Shown: positions 8,150 to 16,626, counted from the first letter of the stretch. The stretch is DNA of 64,000 nucleotides from Streptomyces sp. CMB-StM0423 (GCF_002847285.1 NZ_CP025407.1:5583001-5647000), one strand, 5' to 3'. Notes: a model not told the origin generated them from the letters alone. A program made the numbers and translations.

Positions 8150-9562
8150 ATGCGCAGGAAGCTCGGATGGCTGCTGAGTCTGGCCGTGCTCACCGGCACG
8201 GTGGGGCTGGGCAGTTCGCCGGTCGGTGCCGCCACCGCGGACGAGGCCGACATCAAGGACCGGCTCCTCTCGATCAAGGGCATGAGCCTGATCCAGGAGA
8301 AGCCGGTCGACGGCTACCGCTACTTCGTTCTGAACTACACACAGCCCGTGGACCACCGGAAGCCGCACGGCCAGACCTTCCAGCAGCGGATCACCGTGCT
8401 GCACAAGGACACCGACCGGCCCACGGTCTTCTCCACCGGCGGCTACAACGTGTCCACGACGCCGTCGCGCAGCGAGCCCACGCAGATCATCGACGGCAAC
8501 CAGGTCTCGATGGAGTACCGGTTCTTCACCCCGTCCCGGCCCGACCCCGCGGACTGGAAGAAGCTCGACATCTGGCAGGCCGCCAGCGACCAGCACCGCA
8601 TCTTCGGGGCGCTGAACGACATCTACGACGAGAACTGGCTGGCCACCGGCGGCAGCAAGGGCGGCATGACCGCCACGTACTACGAGCGCTTCTACCCGCG
8701 CGACATGGACGGCGTCGTCGCCTACGTCGCGCCGAACGACGTGGTGAACAAGGAGGACTCGGCCTACGACCGGTTCTTCGAGCAGGTCGGGACTAAGGAG
8801 TGCCGCGACGCGCTCAACGCCGTTCAGCGCGAGGCGCTGGTGCGGCGGGACGCGCTGTCGGAGAAGTACGCGGCCTGGGCCGCGGAGTCGGGCGCGACGT
8901 TCACCACGATCGGCAGCCTGGACAAGGCGTTCGAGGCGACCGTCCTCGACCTCGTGTGGGGCTTCTGGCAGTACAGCTCGGCCGCCGACTGCGCCGACGT
9001 GCCGGACGCCGCCACCGTCTCCGACCAGGAGCTGTACGACTACGTCGACGCCATCGCCGGCTGGTCCTTCTACACCGACCAGGGGCTCGCACCGTACACG
9101 CCGTACTACTACCAGGCGGGCACCGAACTGGGCGCGCCCACCATCCAGTTGCCGCACCTGAAGGACCTGAGCCGCTACGGCTACCAGCCGCCGCGGAACT
9201 TCGTCCCGCGCGACATCGACATGCGCTTCGAGCCGTCGGTGATGAACGACGTCGACAAGTGGGTGCGCAGGAACGCGGACCAGATGCTCTTCGTCTACGG
9301 CGAGAACGACCCGTGGGGCGCCGAGCCGTTCCGCCTCGGGAAGGGCGCGCACGACTCGTACGTCTACACCGCGCCCGGCGCCAACCACGGCGCCCGGGTC
9401 AGCCAGCTCCCGGCGGAGCAGCGCGCCAAGGCGACCGAGCGGATCCTCGACTGGGCCGGTGTCGAGGCCGGCACCACGAAGGCGAAGCCGCTGGCCGCGT
9501 ACGACAGCGGGCTGGACAAGGTGACGAAGAAGGAGCTGCGGGAGCAGTCGCTCCGGCCGTGA
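8150..9562 (+). CDS. Secreted S37-family prolyl tri/tetrapeptidyl aminopeptidase
   Basis: A 470-residue secreted serine exopeptidase. It has a signal peptide (MRRKLGWLLSLAVLTGTVGL, cleavage after about residue 28, PVGAA), then the alpha/beta-hydrolase fold. The nucleophile is Ser169 in GGSKGG, with Asp in ENDPWG and His in GANHGARV. MEROPS S37 enzymes from Streptomyces remove tri- or tetrapeptides ending in proline from extracellular peptides; some annotations call this type S28. The start is well supported by GGGGAGGGAAG. The gene stands alone; a strong hairpin follows it. Confidence 0.85.
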   Translation: MRRKLGWLLSLAVLTGTVGLGSSPVGAATADEADIKDRLLSIKGMSLIQEKPVDGYRYFVLNYTQPVDHRKPHGQTFQQRITVLHKDTDRPTVFSTGGYNVSTTPSRSEPTQIIDGNQVSMEYRFFTPSRPDPADWKKLDIWQAASDQHRIFGALNDIYDENWLATGGSKGGMTATYYERFYPRDMDGVVAYVAPNDVVNKEDSAYDRFFEQVGTKECRDALNAVQREALVRRDALSEKYAAWAAESGATFTTIGSLDKAFEATVLDLVWGFWQYSSAADCADVPDAATVSDQELYDYVDAIAGWSFYTDQGLAPYTPYYYQAGTELGAPTIQLPHLKDLSRYGYQPPRNFVPRDIDMRFEPSVMNDVDKWVRRNADQMLFVYGENDPWGAEPFRLGKGAHDSYVYTAPGANHGARVSQLPAEQRAKATERILDWAGVEAGTTKAKPLAAYDSGLDKVTKKELREQSLRP

Positions 9563-9586
9563 TCCCGGGCCGCTGAGCCGCACGAA

Positions 9587-9622
9587 GCCGCGCCCGCGGG
9601 TGTCACCGCCCGCGGGCGCGGC
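9587..9622. terminator. 14-bp stem hairpin between convergent genes
   Basis: GCCGCGCCCGCGGG at 9587-9600 pairs perfectly with 9609-9622 across an 8-base loop. It lies between the ends of the S37 peptidase gene (9562) and the LysR gene (9653) and could terminate both. Confidence 0.75.
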
Positions 9623-9652
9623 CGTGACGTACGGACACGCGTCCTCGTACCG

Positions 9653-10558
9653 TCAGCCGACCCGTTCCTTCCACTCCCGCTGCAGCAGCCGCACCGCCTC
9701 CCGGATCGCCGGCCGGCGCGCCGCGCCCGTACGCCACAGCGCGTACACCCGCCGCACCGGCACCGGCTCCAGCGGCACCGCGACCACCCCCGCCGGCAGC
9801 GGACCGCGGCCCAGCCGCGGCACCAGCGCGATGCCCAGACCGGCCGCGACCAGCGCGAGCTGCGAGGCGTACTCGGCGACCTGGTAGGCGAGATCCGGCT
9901 CGTGGCCGGAGGTGCGCAGGGTGCGTACGAGCCAGTCGTGGCACGTCGAGCCGGGCGGCTGGCAGATCCAGCGCTCGCCCACGAGATCCGCCCGGACGAG
10001 CGCGTCGCGCTCGGCGAAGGGGTGGCCGGCCGGGACGCAGATGTCGCACAGGTCGTCGCCGATGGGCGCCAGCTCCATCCCCTCGGGGGTGGGCAGCGGG
10101 GCGCTGTCCCAGTCGTGGGCGACGGCGAGGTCGGCCACACCGCGGGTGACCATGCCGGGGGAGAGGTGCGGGTCGGCCTCCAGCATGCGGGTGTCGAGCG
10201 CGGGGTGCTCCGCGGCGAGCGCGGCGAGCGCCGCGGGCAGCAGGCCGCGGGCGGCGGTCGCGAAGCAGGCCACCGTCAGCCGCCCCATGGGCCGGCCGCG
10301 GCGCTCCTCCAGCGAGGTCTCGGCCTCCTCGACGATGGCGAGCAACTGCTCCGCCGTGGCGGCGAGGTGCTGGGCGGCGTCGGTGAGCGTCACCCCGCGG
10401 CCGCGGCGCTCCAGCAGCGGCGTGCGGGTCTCGCGCTCCAGCTTGGCGATCTGCTGGGAGACGGCGGACGGGGTGTAGCCGAGGGCGGCCGCGGCGGAGC
10501 CGACGGAGCCGTGGACGGCGACGGCGTGCAGCGCCCGCAGCCGGGACAGATCGAGCAT
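9653..10558 (-). CDS. LysR-family transcriptional regulator
   Basis: A 301-residue LysR regulator: winged helix-turn-helix at residues 1-60 (LRALHAVAVHGSVGSAAAAL, then PSAVSQQIAKLERE), a linker helix, and a periplasmic-binding-like effector domain from about residue 90. ATG at 10558 has GGGGGTGG five bases upstream; an in-frame GTG at 10564 is possible. It is divergent from a DMT-family exporter gene across 88 bp, the classic arrangement for a LysR protein controlling its neighbour. Confidence 0.9.
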   Translation of the reverse strand: MLDLSRLRALHAVAVHGSVGSAAAALGYTPSAVSQQIAKLERETRTPLLERRGRGVTLTDAAQHLAATAEQLLAIVEEAETSLEERRGRPMGRLTVACFATAARGLLPAALAALAAEHPALDTRMLEADPHLSPGMVTRGVADLAVAHDWDSAPLPTPEGMELAPIGDDLCDICVPAGHPFAERDALVRADLVGERWICQPPGSTCHDWLVRTLRTSGHEPDLAYQVAEYASQLALVAAGLGIALVPRLGRGPLPAGVVAVPLEPVPVRRVYALWRTGAARRPAIREAVRLLQREWKERVG

Positions 10559-10646
10559 GGCCACCCCCAGGGTTCAGCGTTGCTACATCCAATCATGAAG
10601 TAATACATGCTGGTGCTTCACGGTCGTCCGGCCCGATCCTGGCTGC
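10559..10646. promoter_or_regulatory. LysR / DMT exporter divergent promoter
   Basis: An AT-richer spacer with the inverted repeat TGAAG (10596-10600), N15, CTTCA (10616-10620), overlapping a smaller ATG-N8-CAT dyad. LysR proteins bind interrupted dyads of this kind; this is a candidate site only. Confidence 0.4.
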
Positions 10647-11603
10647 ATGCGTCCGCTGCACATCGCACTCGCCGTCCTCGTCGCCTTCTTCTGGGGGCTG
10701 AACTTCGTCGTCATCGAAGTGGGCCTCGACCACTTCCCGCCGCTGCTGTTCACCGCCCTGCGCTTCCTGGTGGCGGCGCTGCCTGCGGTGTTCCTCGTCG
10801 GCCGGCCGCAGGTCGCGTTCAAGTGGATCCTGGCGGTCGGGCTGGTGCTGGGGGTGGCGAAGTTCGGGCTGCTGTTCGTCGGCATGGAGCAGGGGATGCC
10901 GCCGGGGTTGTCGTCGCTGGTGCTGCAGATCCAGGCGGTGTTCACGGCGTGCCTCGCGGCGGTGGTGCTGGGGGAGCGGCCGGGGCGGGTGCGGCTGGCG
11001 GGGATGGGCGTCGCGCTGTGCGGGGTGGCGCTGGCCGCGGTGGACGAGGGCGGCTCCGGGCCGCTGGGGGCGTTCGCGATCGTGCTGGCGGCGGCGTTCT
11101 GCTGGGGTATCTCGAACGTGATCATGCGCAAGGCCGCGCCGCCGGACGGGCTGCGCTTCATGGTGTGGGTGTCCTGTGTGCCCGTGCTGCCGCTGCTCGC
11201 GCTGTCGCTGGTGTTCGAGGGGCCGGAGCGGGACTGGGAGGCACTGCGGTCGCTGGACTGGGCGGGCGCCGGCGCGGTCGTCTACATCGCGTGGATCGTC
11301 ACGATATTCGGCTTCGGGGTGTGGGGGTACCTGCTGCGTACGTACGACGCCTCGACGGTGGCGCCGTTCTCGCTGCTGGTGCCGGTCGCGGGAATGTCCT
11401 CGGCGGCGCTGTTCCTGGGCGAGGAGATCACGGGGCTGCGCTGGACGGCGGCGCTGCTGCTGGTCGGCGGGGTGGCCGTGACGTCGCTGGGCGGCCGGCG
11501 GGCCGGCCGCAGAGCCGGCCCGCGGGGCGGTGCCGTGCCGCACCGCCCCGCCGTACCGGCGCAGTCGGGCGGCGCTAGCGCACCACCGTCTGGATCTCCT
11601 TGA
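10647..11603 (+). CDS. EamA/DMT-superfamily exporter
   Basis: A 318-residue integral membrane protein with about ten hydrophobic segments in two EamA repeats (first from LHIALAVLVAFFWGLNFVVI; second from about ALGAFAIVLAAAFCWGISNV). Members export amino acids or other metabolites. The last 35 or so residues (after VTSLGGRR) are Arg/Gly/Pro-rich and unlike the family, and two terminator-like hairpins lie inside that stretch. The frame then overlaps the convergent secreted-protein gene by 29 bp. No clear ribosome site precedes the ATG, which may be leaderless. Probably regulated by the divergent LysR protein. Confidence 0.85.
   Translation: MRPLHIALAVLVAFFWGLNFVVIEVGLDHFPPLLFTALRFLVAALPAVFLVGRPQVAFKWILAVGLVLGVAKFGLLFVGMEQGMPPGLSSLVLQIQAVFTACLAAVVLGERPGRVRLAGMGVALCGVALAAVDEGGSGPLGAFAIVLAAAFCWGISNVIMRKAAPPDGLRFMVWVSCVPVLPLLALSLVFEGPERDWEALRSLDWAGAGAVVYIAWIVTIFGFGVWGYLLRTYDASTVAPFSLLVPVAGMSSAALFLGEEITGLRWTAALLLVGGVAVTSLGGRRAGRRAGPRGGAVPHRPAVPAQSGGASAPPSGSP
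11498..11549. terminator. Tandem hairpins inside the exporter's 3' end
   Basis: The first stem is GCGGGCCGGC (11498-11507) with 11514-11523. The second is GGGGCGGTGC (11524-11533) with 11540-11549. Both are perfect 10-bp stems with 6-base loops. They lie within the reading frame of the DMT exporter and just beyond the convergent gene's stop. Confidence 0.65.
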
Positions 11604-12555
11604 CGGTCACCGGGATCTCGGTGGTGGACTGGCCGTCGGGGAAGTCCTCGTGCACGGGCGTCCCGTCCGGGCTCTCGGTCGCGTTCCAGTTGACGTTCCA
11701 GGTGAGCGAGGCTTGCAACTCGTACGTCCCCCCGCCGGAGGACTTGCGGTACGTGATGTTGCAGCCCGCGTCCTCGGTGTCCACGGCGAAGCCGCCGCCC
11801 TTGCGCACGAGGTCGTACTCGCAGACGTTCGGGTCCGCGTACTCCGTGCCGGCCTCCAGCCGCAGCCGCTGCGGGGTGGCGACGGTGGTGGCGGCGATCC
11901 GGCCCATGCCCGGCGGGTCGATGTAGGCGGTGACCCAGACGCGCTGCAACTCGGCCGGGTCGAGCACGGCGAGGGTCTCCAGGTTCACCACCTGGCGGGC
12001 GGCGTTGGGCTTCAGGTCCACCGGAGGGGCGGGCAGTTCGGTCTCGTTGTACGCGAGCGCGGCCAGGGTCTCCGGGTCGATCACCCGGGTGTTCGGCTCC
12101 GCGGGCTCCTCGGGGCCGACGAACATGAACGACTTCGTCGCCGGGCACGCCTCGGCCGTCACCCCGTCGTCCTGGTAGACGAGCTGCCACCACAGCCCTT
12201 CCTTGTCCTTGCGGAGGTCGAAGGTGCTGTCGTCGGTGACGAGTTCGGAGATGGACGCGGTGGCGTGGTGCTCGGCGTTGAAGTTCTCGTGGACGTAGTC
12301 GTCCATCTGGTCCGGCGTGTAGCGCGGCTCGTACCAGCACACCGGCGGCGACCAACTGCCGCCGATCGGCGTCATGGGCGAGGTCTCGCCGGAGCCCGGG
12401 CTGCTGCGGTTGAAGTCCACCCGGGAGCCGATCTGGTTGGAGCCGCCCTGGCCCGTCCCGTCGCCCGCCGTCGCAGGCCCGGTCGCGACGAGGGCGAGTG
12501 CCACGCCGGCTATGGACACGGCCGCCGTACGCCGGGTGCTCAGGAGGTTCCGCAC
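11575..12555 (-). CDS. Secreted protein of unknown function
   Basis: A 326-residue protein with a signal peptide (MRNLLSTRRTAAVSIAGVAL, cleavage near ATAGD). The mature part has two Cys near the conserved WSPPVCWYEP and AEACPATKS and two more in NVCEYDL and AGCNITY, so disulfides are likely, and a C-terminal all-beta-looking region. I do not recognise a functional domain. GTG at 12555 is chosen because AGGGAG lies 7 bases upstream. The start overlaps the end of the upstream lipoprotein gene by 16 bp, so the two are translationally coupled and probably act together at the cell surface. Confidence 0.7.
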   Translation of the reverse strand: MRNLLSTRRTAAVSIAGVALALVATGPATAGDGTGQGGSNQIGSRVDFNRSSPGSGETSPMTPIGGSWSPPVCWYEPRYTPDQMDDYVHENFNAEHHATASISELVTDDSTFDLRKDKEGLWWQLVYQDDGVTAEACPATKSFMFVGPEEPAEPNTRVIDPETLAALAYNETELPAPPVDLKPNAARQVVNLETLAVLDPAELQRVWVTAYIDPPGMGRIAATTVATPQRLRLEAGTEYADPNVCEYDLVRKGGGFAVDTEDAGCNITYRKSSGGGTYELQASLTWNVNWNATESPDGTPVHEDFPDGQSTTEIPVTVKEIQTVVR

Positions 12556-13199
12556 TGCGCTGCTCCCTGTTCGTCGGACTCGTGGACCATCTGCCAGAGG
12601 CCGTCCGCCGTCTTGCGCATCGTCGAGACGTGCCGGATGAAGTCGTCGGCGCTCGGCTCGGTCTTCAGCACCTTGCCGGATTCGGCGATCTTCGCGTACG
12701 AGTTCGTCTGGTCCTCGCAGTACACGACGGACGCCACGTCGCCCTTCTGCGAGGTGACTTCGCGGTCGTAGTAACGCACGGTGCCGGAGACCGTCTTGCC
12801 GTCCTGGACGAACTCGTCGATGCCCGCCCGCCAGCCCAGCAGGGCGTCGCCGCCGAGGTACTGCTCCATGACATCCAGGCGCGGGTCCTGCTTCGCGTAG
12901 CCGAGGCGGATCGACTGCACGGCGTAGCCGTGGTCGCGCAGGATCGCGTCCTCGGCGGCGTCGCCCGTCGGCTCGCTCTCCACCTCGACCTTGACGTCGT
13001 CGGGGAAGTCGAACTCCGGTGCGTCGGCGCCGTCGTCCGCGGCCGGGGACGGCGAGGCGGACGAGGATTCCCCCGACTCCGCTGCGGTTTCCTTGGCGCC
13101 CGTGATCCGGTCCGGCTTGTCGTCCGACGACCCGCACGCCGTCAGCAGCGTGACCGCCGCGGCCAGTGCCACGGCACTCGCCGGTGCGCAGAGCTTCAT
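12540..13199 (-). CDS. Lipoprotein of unknown function
   Basis: A 219-residue lipoprotein: signal sequence with lipobox LLTAC, so lipid attachment at Cys22, followed by a Ser/Ala/Asp-rich linker to about residue 75 and a folded domain. The domain resembles a secreted ligand-binding or NTF2-like module (YYDREVTSQKGDVASVVYCEDQ), but I cannot assign it firmly. It precedes and overlaps the secreted-protein gene, forming a two-gene operon. A long dyad lies in its promoter region. Confidence 0.7.
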   Translation of the reverse strand: MKLCAPASAVALAAAVTLLTACGSSDDKPDRITGAKETAAESGESSSASPSPAADDGADAPEFDFPDDVKVEVESEPTGDAAEDAILRDHGYAVQSIRLGYAKQDPRLDVMEQYLGGDALLGWRAGIDEFVQDGKTVSGTVRYYDREVTSQKGDVASVVYCEDQTNSYAKIAESGKVLKTEPSADDFIRHVSTMRKTADGLWQMVHESDEQGAAQCGTS

Positions 13200-13284
13200 G
13201 ACGGATCGAACCCCCGTTTCCCCGTATGCATGTGCAAGTCGCGCCTCAGCGTAGGCAGCGGCGCAAGGATTGGGCCAGTCGGCC

Positions 13285-13316
13285 CCTTGGTTTCACAACC
13301 GTCCTGTGACACAAGG
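13285..13316. promoter_or_regulatory. 32-bp interrupted dyad upstream of the lipoprotein operon
   Basis: CCTTG and TCACA on the left mirror TGTGA and CAAGG on the right (TCACA-N7-TGTGA inside CCTTG/CAAGG), 86 bp upstream of the lipoprotein start. Likely an operator. The rest of 13200-13426 shows no gene. Confidence 0.4.
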
Positions 13317-13426
13317 CCGTCGGGGCCCCCGGCCCCTATATCCGTGCCGAGGTGCGGAGTTGCGCGGTCACCCGCAGTTGCGGGGCGCCCGCCGGTGCCC
13401 GGCGCGCGCCGGGGAGGGCCGCGTAT

Positions 13427-14224
13427 TCAGGCCACGTCGGCCAGCAGCCGGAGCAGATGCTCGCGGCCTCCGGCCAGCAGCGGCGCGAGCTCCCGGGCCT
13501 CGGGGAACCAGCGCTTCTCGTACTCCCAGCACAGCCAGCCGTCCCAGCCCGCCTCCGTGAGCACCGCCAGGCACTCCGCCAGCGGCACGGTCCCCTCGCC
13601 CAGGGCCAGCGGCGCCAGCTCCTCCCGCGACGCCGCGTCCTTGACCTGCACGTAGCCGAGGTACGGCGAGAGGGCCGCGAACGACTCCTGCGGCTCCTCG
13701 CCGCCGAGCCAGGTGAGCATCACGTCCCACAGCGCGCCGGTGCTCTTGTGCCCGACGCGGTCCAGGATGCGGGCGACGTCCGCGCCGGTGCGGTGCGAGT
13801 CGTGCGTCTCCAGCAGCACGCGCACGCCGAGGTCCGCGGCGTACGGGGCCACGGCGGCGAGCCGCCGCGCGGCGGTGGGATCCGCCTCGACGGCCGGCTG
13901 GTCCCCGCCGCGCGGGAAGACCCGGACGTGGGCGGCGCCCAAGTCCCGGGCGAGCGCCAGCAACTCGCGCATCTCGGTGACCACCGGCTCGTCGTCCCCG
14001 GCCGCGGCGACGCCCGCGTAGCTCGCCAGCGTCAGGATCTCCACTCCGGCCGCGGCGAACTCCTCGACCACGTCGGCCCGCTCCCCGATCCCGAGCCCGG
14101 TGTGCACGGGCTCCTCGGGGTGGCACCGCAGCTCCACGCCCTGGTAGCCGGCATCGCGGGTGAGCCGAGCGACCTCGGCGACGGGGAGCTGAGGCAGGCC
14201 GAGGGTCGAGAAGGCGAGTCGCAT
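13427..14224 (-). CDS. Sugar phosphate isomerase/epimerase-like TIM barrel
   Basis: A 265-residue xylose-isomerase-like (AP_endonuc_2) TIM-barrel protein starting MRLAFSTLGLPQLPVAEV. Metal-binding and catalytic positions are in the expected places: VELRCHPEE near strand 2, VLLETHDS, GALWDVMLTW, and WLCWEYEKRW near the C-terminus. Such enzymes isomerise or epimerise free or phosphorylated sugars or cyclitols. It is monocistronic but lies 2.7 kb from a second member of the family (19213), which suggests the same catabolic theme. The substrate is unknown. Confidence 0.8.
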   Translation of the reverse strand: MRLAFSTLGLPQLPVAEVARLTRDAGYQGVELRCHPEEPVHTGLGIGERADVVEEFAAAGVEILTLASYAGVAAAGDDEPVVTEMRELLALARDLGAAHVRVFPRGGDQPAVEADPTAARRLAAVAPYAADLGVRVLLETHDSHRTGADVARILDRVGHKSTGALWDVMLTWLGGEEPQESFAALSPYLGYVQVKDAASREELAPLALGEGTVPLAECLAVLTEAGWDGWLCWEYEKRWFPEARELAPLLAGGREHLLRLLADVA

Positions 14225-14533
14225 GCCGTGAGTCGATCAGACCCCACCGCACCTGGCAACCCCGCGGCCACCTCCCCCGGAGCCCCCGTCGGCACCTGGT
14301 CGCACGCCGGGCCGCGCGCGCCCGCACCCCGCCGTTGCGCGCCCCGTCCCCGGGGCGTTCCGCCGCCCGGCGGAAGCACCCCCGGCACGCCCTCGCCGGC
14401 CCCACGCAGCACGCCTTCGCCGGCAACCCGGAGCCGTACGGCCACGCCCGCCGCGCCCCGAGCCGCCCGGTCCCGCCCGGCCGCTGCCATCACCGCCGCC
14501 GACGCGCCCGCGGCGGCCATCCGGCCGAATCCG
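14225..14533. other. Gene-free spacer
   Basis: About 309 bases of C-rich sequence between the TIM-barrel gene's start and the MarR-GNAT gene's end. Frames here give only Pro/Arg/Ala-rich low-complexity translations. I see no RNA gene or clear promoter apart from what must drive the TIM-barrel gene. Confidence 0.5.
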
Positions 14534-15454
14534 TCAGAGCGTCAGCCGCCAGTCCTGGCCCACCAGGTCCGCCCCGTAGCTGTGGTGTGGCTTCTCGGCC
14601 ACCAGCTCGAACCCCGCCCGCTCGTAGAGGCGGCGGGCCGACTCCAGCACCGAGTTCGTCCACAGCACCAGCTCGCGGTATCCCGCCTCACGGGCGAAGC
14701 GGACGCACTCGTCGACCAGCCGCGCCCCCAGCCGGTGCCCCCGCACCTCCGGGTCCACCAGCAGCAGCCGCAGCCGCGCCGTCTCCGGGGCGTCGTCCCG
14801 TACGCACATGACCGTGCCGACCGGGCGGCCGCCCAGGTCCGCTATCCAGGTGCGCTCGCACGACGGGTCCCGCTGCGCCGCGTGGTCCGCGACGATCCGG
14901 GCCACCAGCGCCTCGAAGTCCGCGTCCCACCCGTACTCCTGCGCATACAGCTCGCCGTGGCGCTTGACGATCCAGCCCAGCTCGCCGGGGCCGGGCTCGC
15001 GCAGCTCGGCCTCCTCGACCGGGCTCGGCACGGCCGACTCCGACAGCAGTTCCCGCACCGTGCTCATCGCGGCCGCCAGCCGGGCGCGCCGTTCGAGCGG
15101 GACCTGCGCCAGCAGCGTCCCCACCTGCTCGCGCGAGCGCTCCTCCAGCAGATGCGCCGCCTCCCGCCCGCGCGGCGTCAGCTCCACCCGCTGCCGCCGC
15201 GCGTCGGCGGCCGACGGCCCGCGCGTGATCAGGCCGTCCTTCTCGAACTTGCCGAGCAGCCTGCTGAGATACCCCGCGTCCAGCGTGAGCGCCCCGCGCA
15301 GGTCCGCGGCGTCGGCCTGCCGGGCATAGCTCAGCTCGTAGAGCACGCGGGCCTCGGTGAGCGTGTACGGCGTGTGGAGCTGGCGGCTGTAATCGAGGGC
15401 GCCGATCAGATTCGTGTAGAAGCGGTTGAACGAGCGGATGTCCTCGATGGTCAC
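14534..15454 (-). CDS. MarR-type HTH fused to GNAT acetyltransferase
   Basis: A 306-residue fusion. Residues 1 to about 140 form a MarR winged helix (ARVLYELSYARQADAADLRG, DAGYLSRLLGKFEKDGLI, then a wing ending RRQRVELTPRG). Residues about 150-306 form a GNAT domain with the acetyl-CoA loop (VDPEVRGHRLGARLVDECVR) and a terminal beta bulge (YERAGFELVAEKPHHSYG). This architecture is known in actinobacteria; the substrate is unknown, possibly a toxic amine. GTG at 15454 has AGGAGGTG 7 bases upstream, better than the frame's first start at 15478. A perfect dyad in its leader suggests autoregulation. Confidence 0.85.
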   Translation of the reverse strand: MTIEDIRSFNRFYTNLIGALDYSRQLHTPYTLTEARVLYELSYARQADAADLRGALTLDAGYLSRLLGKFEKDGLITRGPSAADARRQRVELTPRGREAAHLLEERSREQVGTLLAQVPLERRARLAAAMSTVRELLSESAVPSPVEEAELREPGPGELGWIVKRHGELYAQEYGWDADFEALVARIVADHAAQRDPSCERTWIADLGGRPVGTVMCVRDDAPETARLRLLLVDPEVRGHRLGARLVDECVRFAREAGYRELVLWTNSVLESARRLYERAGFELVAEKPHHSYGADLVGQDWRLTL

Positions 15455-15484
15455 GGAACCCCACCTCCTGGCGCGCACTTTTCC

Positions 15485-15497
15485 TTGACTGAGTCAA
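15485..15497. promoter_or_regulatory. Perfect MarR-type dyad
   Basis: TTGACTGAGTCAA is two 6-base arms around one central G, 30 bp upstream of the MarR-GNAT start codon. Its size and place fit a MarR-family autoregulatory operator. Confidence 0.55.
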
Positions 15498-15528
15498 AGG
15501 TACCCCCATGCGTCGACGCTGTGCAGAG

Positions 15529-15537
15529 TTATCCACA
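15529..15537 (+). promoter_or_regulatory. DnaA-box-like TTATCCACA
   Basis: A second perfect copy in the window, again inside GTTATCCACAG and again intergenic, between the ends of the LacI and MarR-GNAT transcription units. Confidence 0.4.
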
Positions 15538-15582
15538 GACCGTGTCGGCCGGTCGGATGATCGACCCGGCCCCCGGCTTCCG

Positions 15583-16626
15583 CTACGCCCGCGGCGCCGC
15601 CGTCGACGCCCGCGCCACCAGCTCCGCCGGCACCATGTAGCGCCCGCCCGCCGGCGACTCCTCCCGCCCCAGCGCCAGCCGCGCCGCCCGCGCCGCCGCC
15701 TCCTGGAGCGGCAGCCGCACCGTCGTCAGCGCCGGCGTCGCGTCCGCGCTGAACGGCAGGTCGTCGAAGCCCGCCACGGAGATGTCGCCGGGGATGTCGA
15801 GACCCTTCTCGCGAAGTGCCGCGCAGATGCCCAGTGCCACCGCGTCGTTCGAGCCGACGACGGCCGTCAGCCCCGGCTCCCGGTCCAGCAGTTCGAGCGC
15901 GCCGTCGTAGCCGGACTTCCGGGAGTACGGGCCGTGCACCGTCAGCCGGCCGAGTTCGCCGGCGTCGCCGCCGAGGCCGTGGGCGTCGAGCGCGGCACGG
16001 TGGCCTTCGAGGCGGTGCCGGGTGGTGGTGCGGTCGGCGGGGCCCGCGACGTAGCCGATGCGGCGGTGGCCGAGGGAGATCAGGTGCTCGGTGAGCCGGC
16101 GTCCGCCCTCGCGGTTGCCGAACTCGACGGCGAAAGCGGAGCCCTCGGGCGCGGCGCTCGCCGGCCGGCCGAGGAGGACGACCTGCGTGCCGTTCGCCGC
16201 GAGCCGCCCCACCTTCGCCGCGCTGGCCGCGGCGTACTCGGGCGTCTCGACGGCGCTTCCGGTGATCACGACGGCGGCGGCGCGCTGGCGCAGCAGGAGC
16301 GTGAGGTAGGTCAGCTCGCGCTCCGGGGAGCCGCCGGTGTTGCAGACGACGGCCAGCTTCTCGCTGCCCAGTTCGGACTGCACGGCGCTGGCCATGATGC
16401 CGAAGAAGGGGTCGGCGACGTCGTTGACGAGGACGCCGACGAGGTCGGAGGTGGCGGCGGCGAGCGCGCTCGCGGGGCCGTTGATGACGTAGTCCAGCTC
16501 GTCCACGGCGGCGAGCACGCGCGCGCGGGTGGCCTCGGCCACCGGGTAGTTGCCGCTGAGCACCCGGGAGACGGTCGCGGCGGAGACGCGGGCGCGTGCC
16601 GCGACGTCCGCGAGGGTGACTGCCAT
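15583..16626 (-). CDS. LacI-family transcriptional regulator
   Basis: A 347-residue LacI regulator: N-terminal HTH (VTLADVAARARVSAATVSRV), hinge, and a periplasmic-binding-like sugar-sensing domain (GVLVNDVADPFFGIMASAV through SVAGFDDLPFSADATPALTT). ATG at 16626 is preceded by GGGAGG six bases away, so the longer frame beginning at 16782 is not used. It is divergent from the Gfo/Idh/MocA-DUF993-isomerase operon, whose leader contains a LacI-type dyad; repression relieved by a sugar-like ligand is the natural model. Confidence 0.92.
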   Translation of the reverse strand: MAVTLADVAARARVSAATVSRVLSGNYPVAEATRARVLAAVDELDYVINGPASALAAATSDLVGVLVNDVADPFFGIMASAVQSELGSEKLAVVCNTGGSPERELTYLTLLLRQRAAAVVITGSAVETPEYAAASAAKVGRLAANGTQVVLLGRPASAAPEGSAFAVEFGNREGGRRLTEHLISLGHRRIGYVAGPADRTTTRHRLEGHRAALDAHGLGGDAGELGRLTVHGPYSRKSGYDGALELLDREPGLTAVVGSNDAVALGICAALREKGLDIPGDISVAGFDDLPFSADATPALTTVRLPLQEAAARAARLALGREESPAGGRYMVPAELVARASTAAPRA

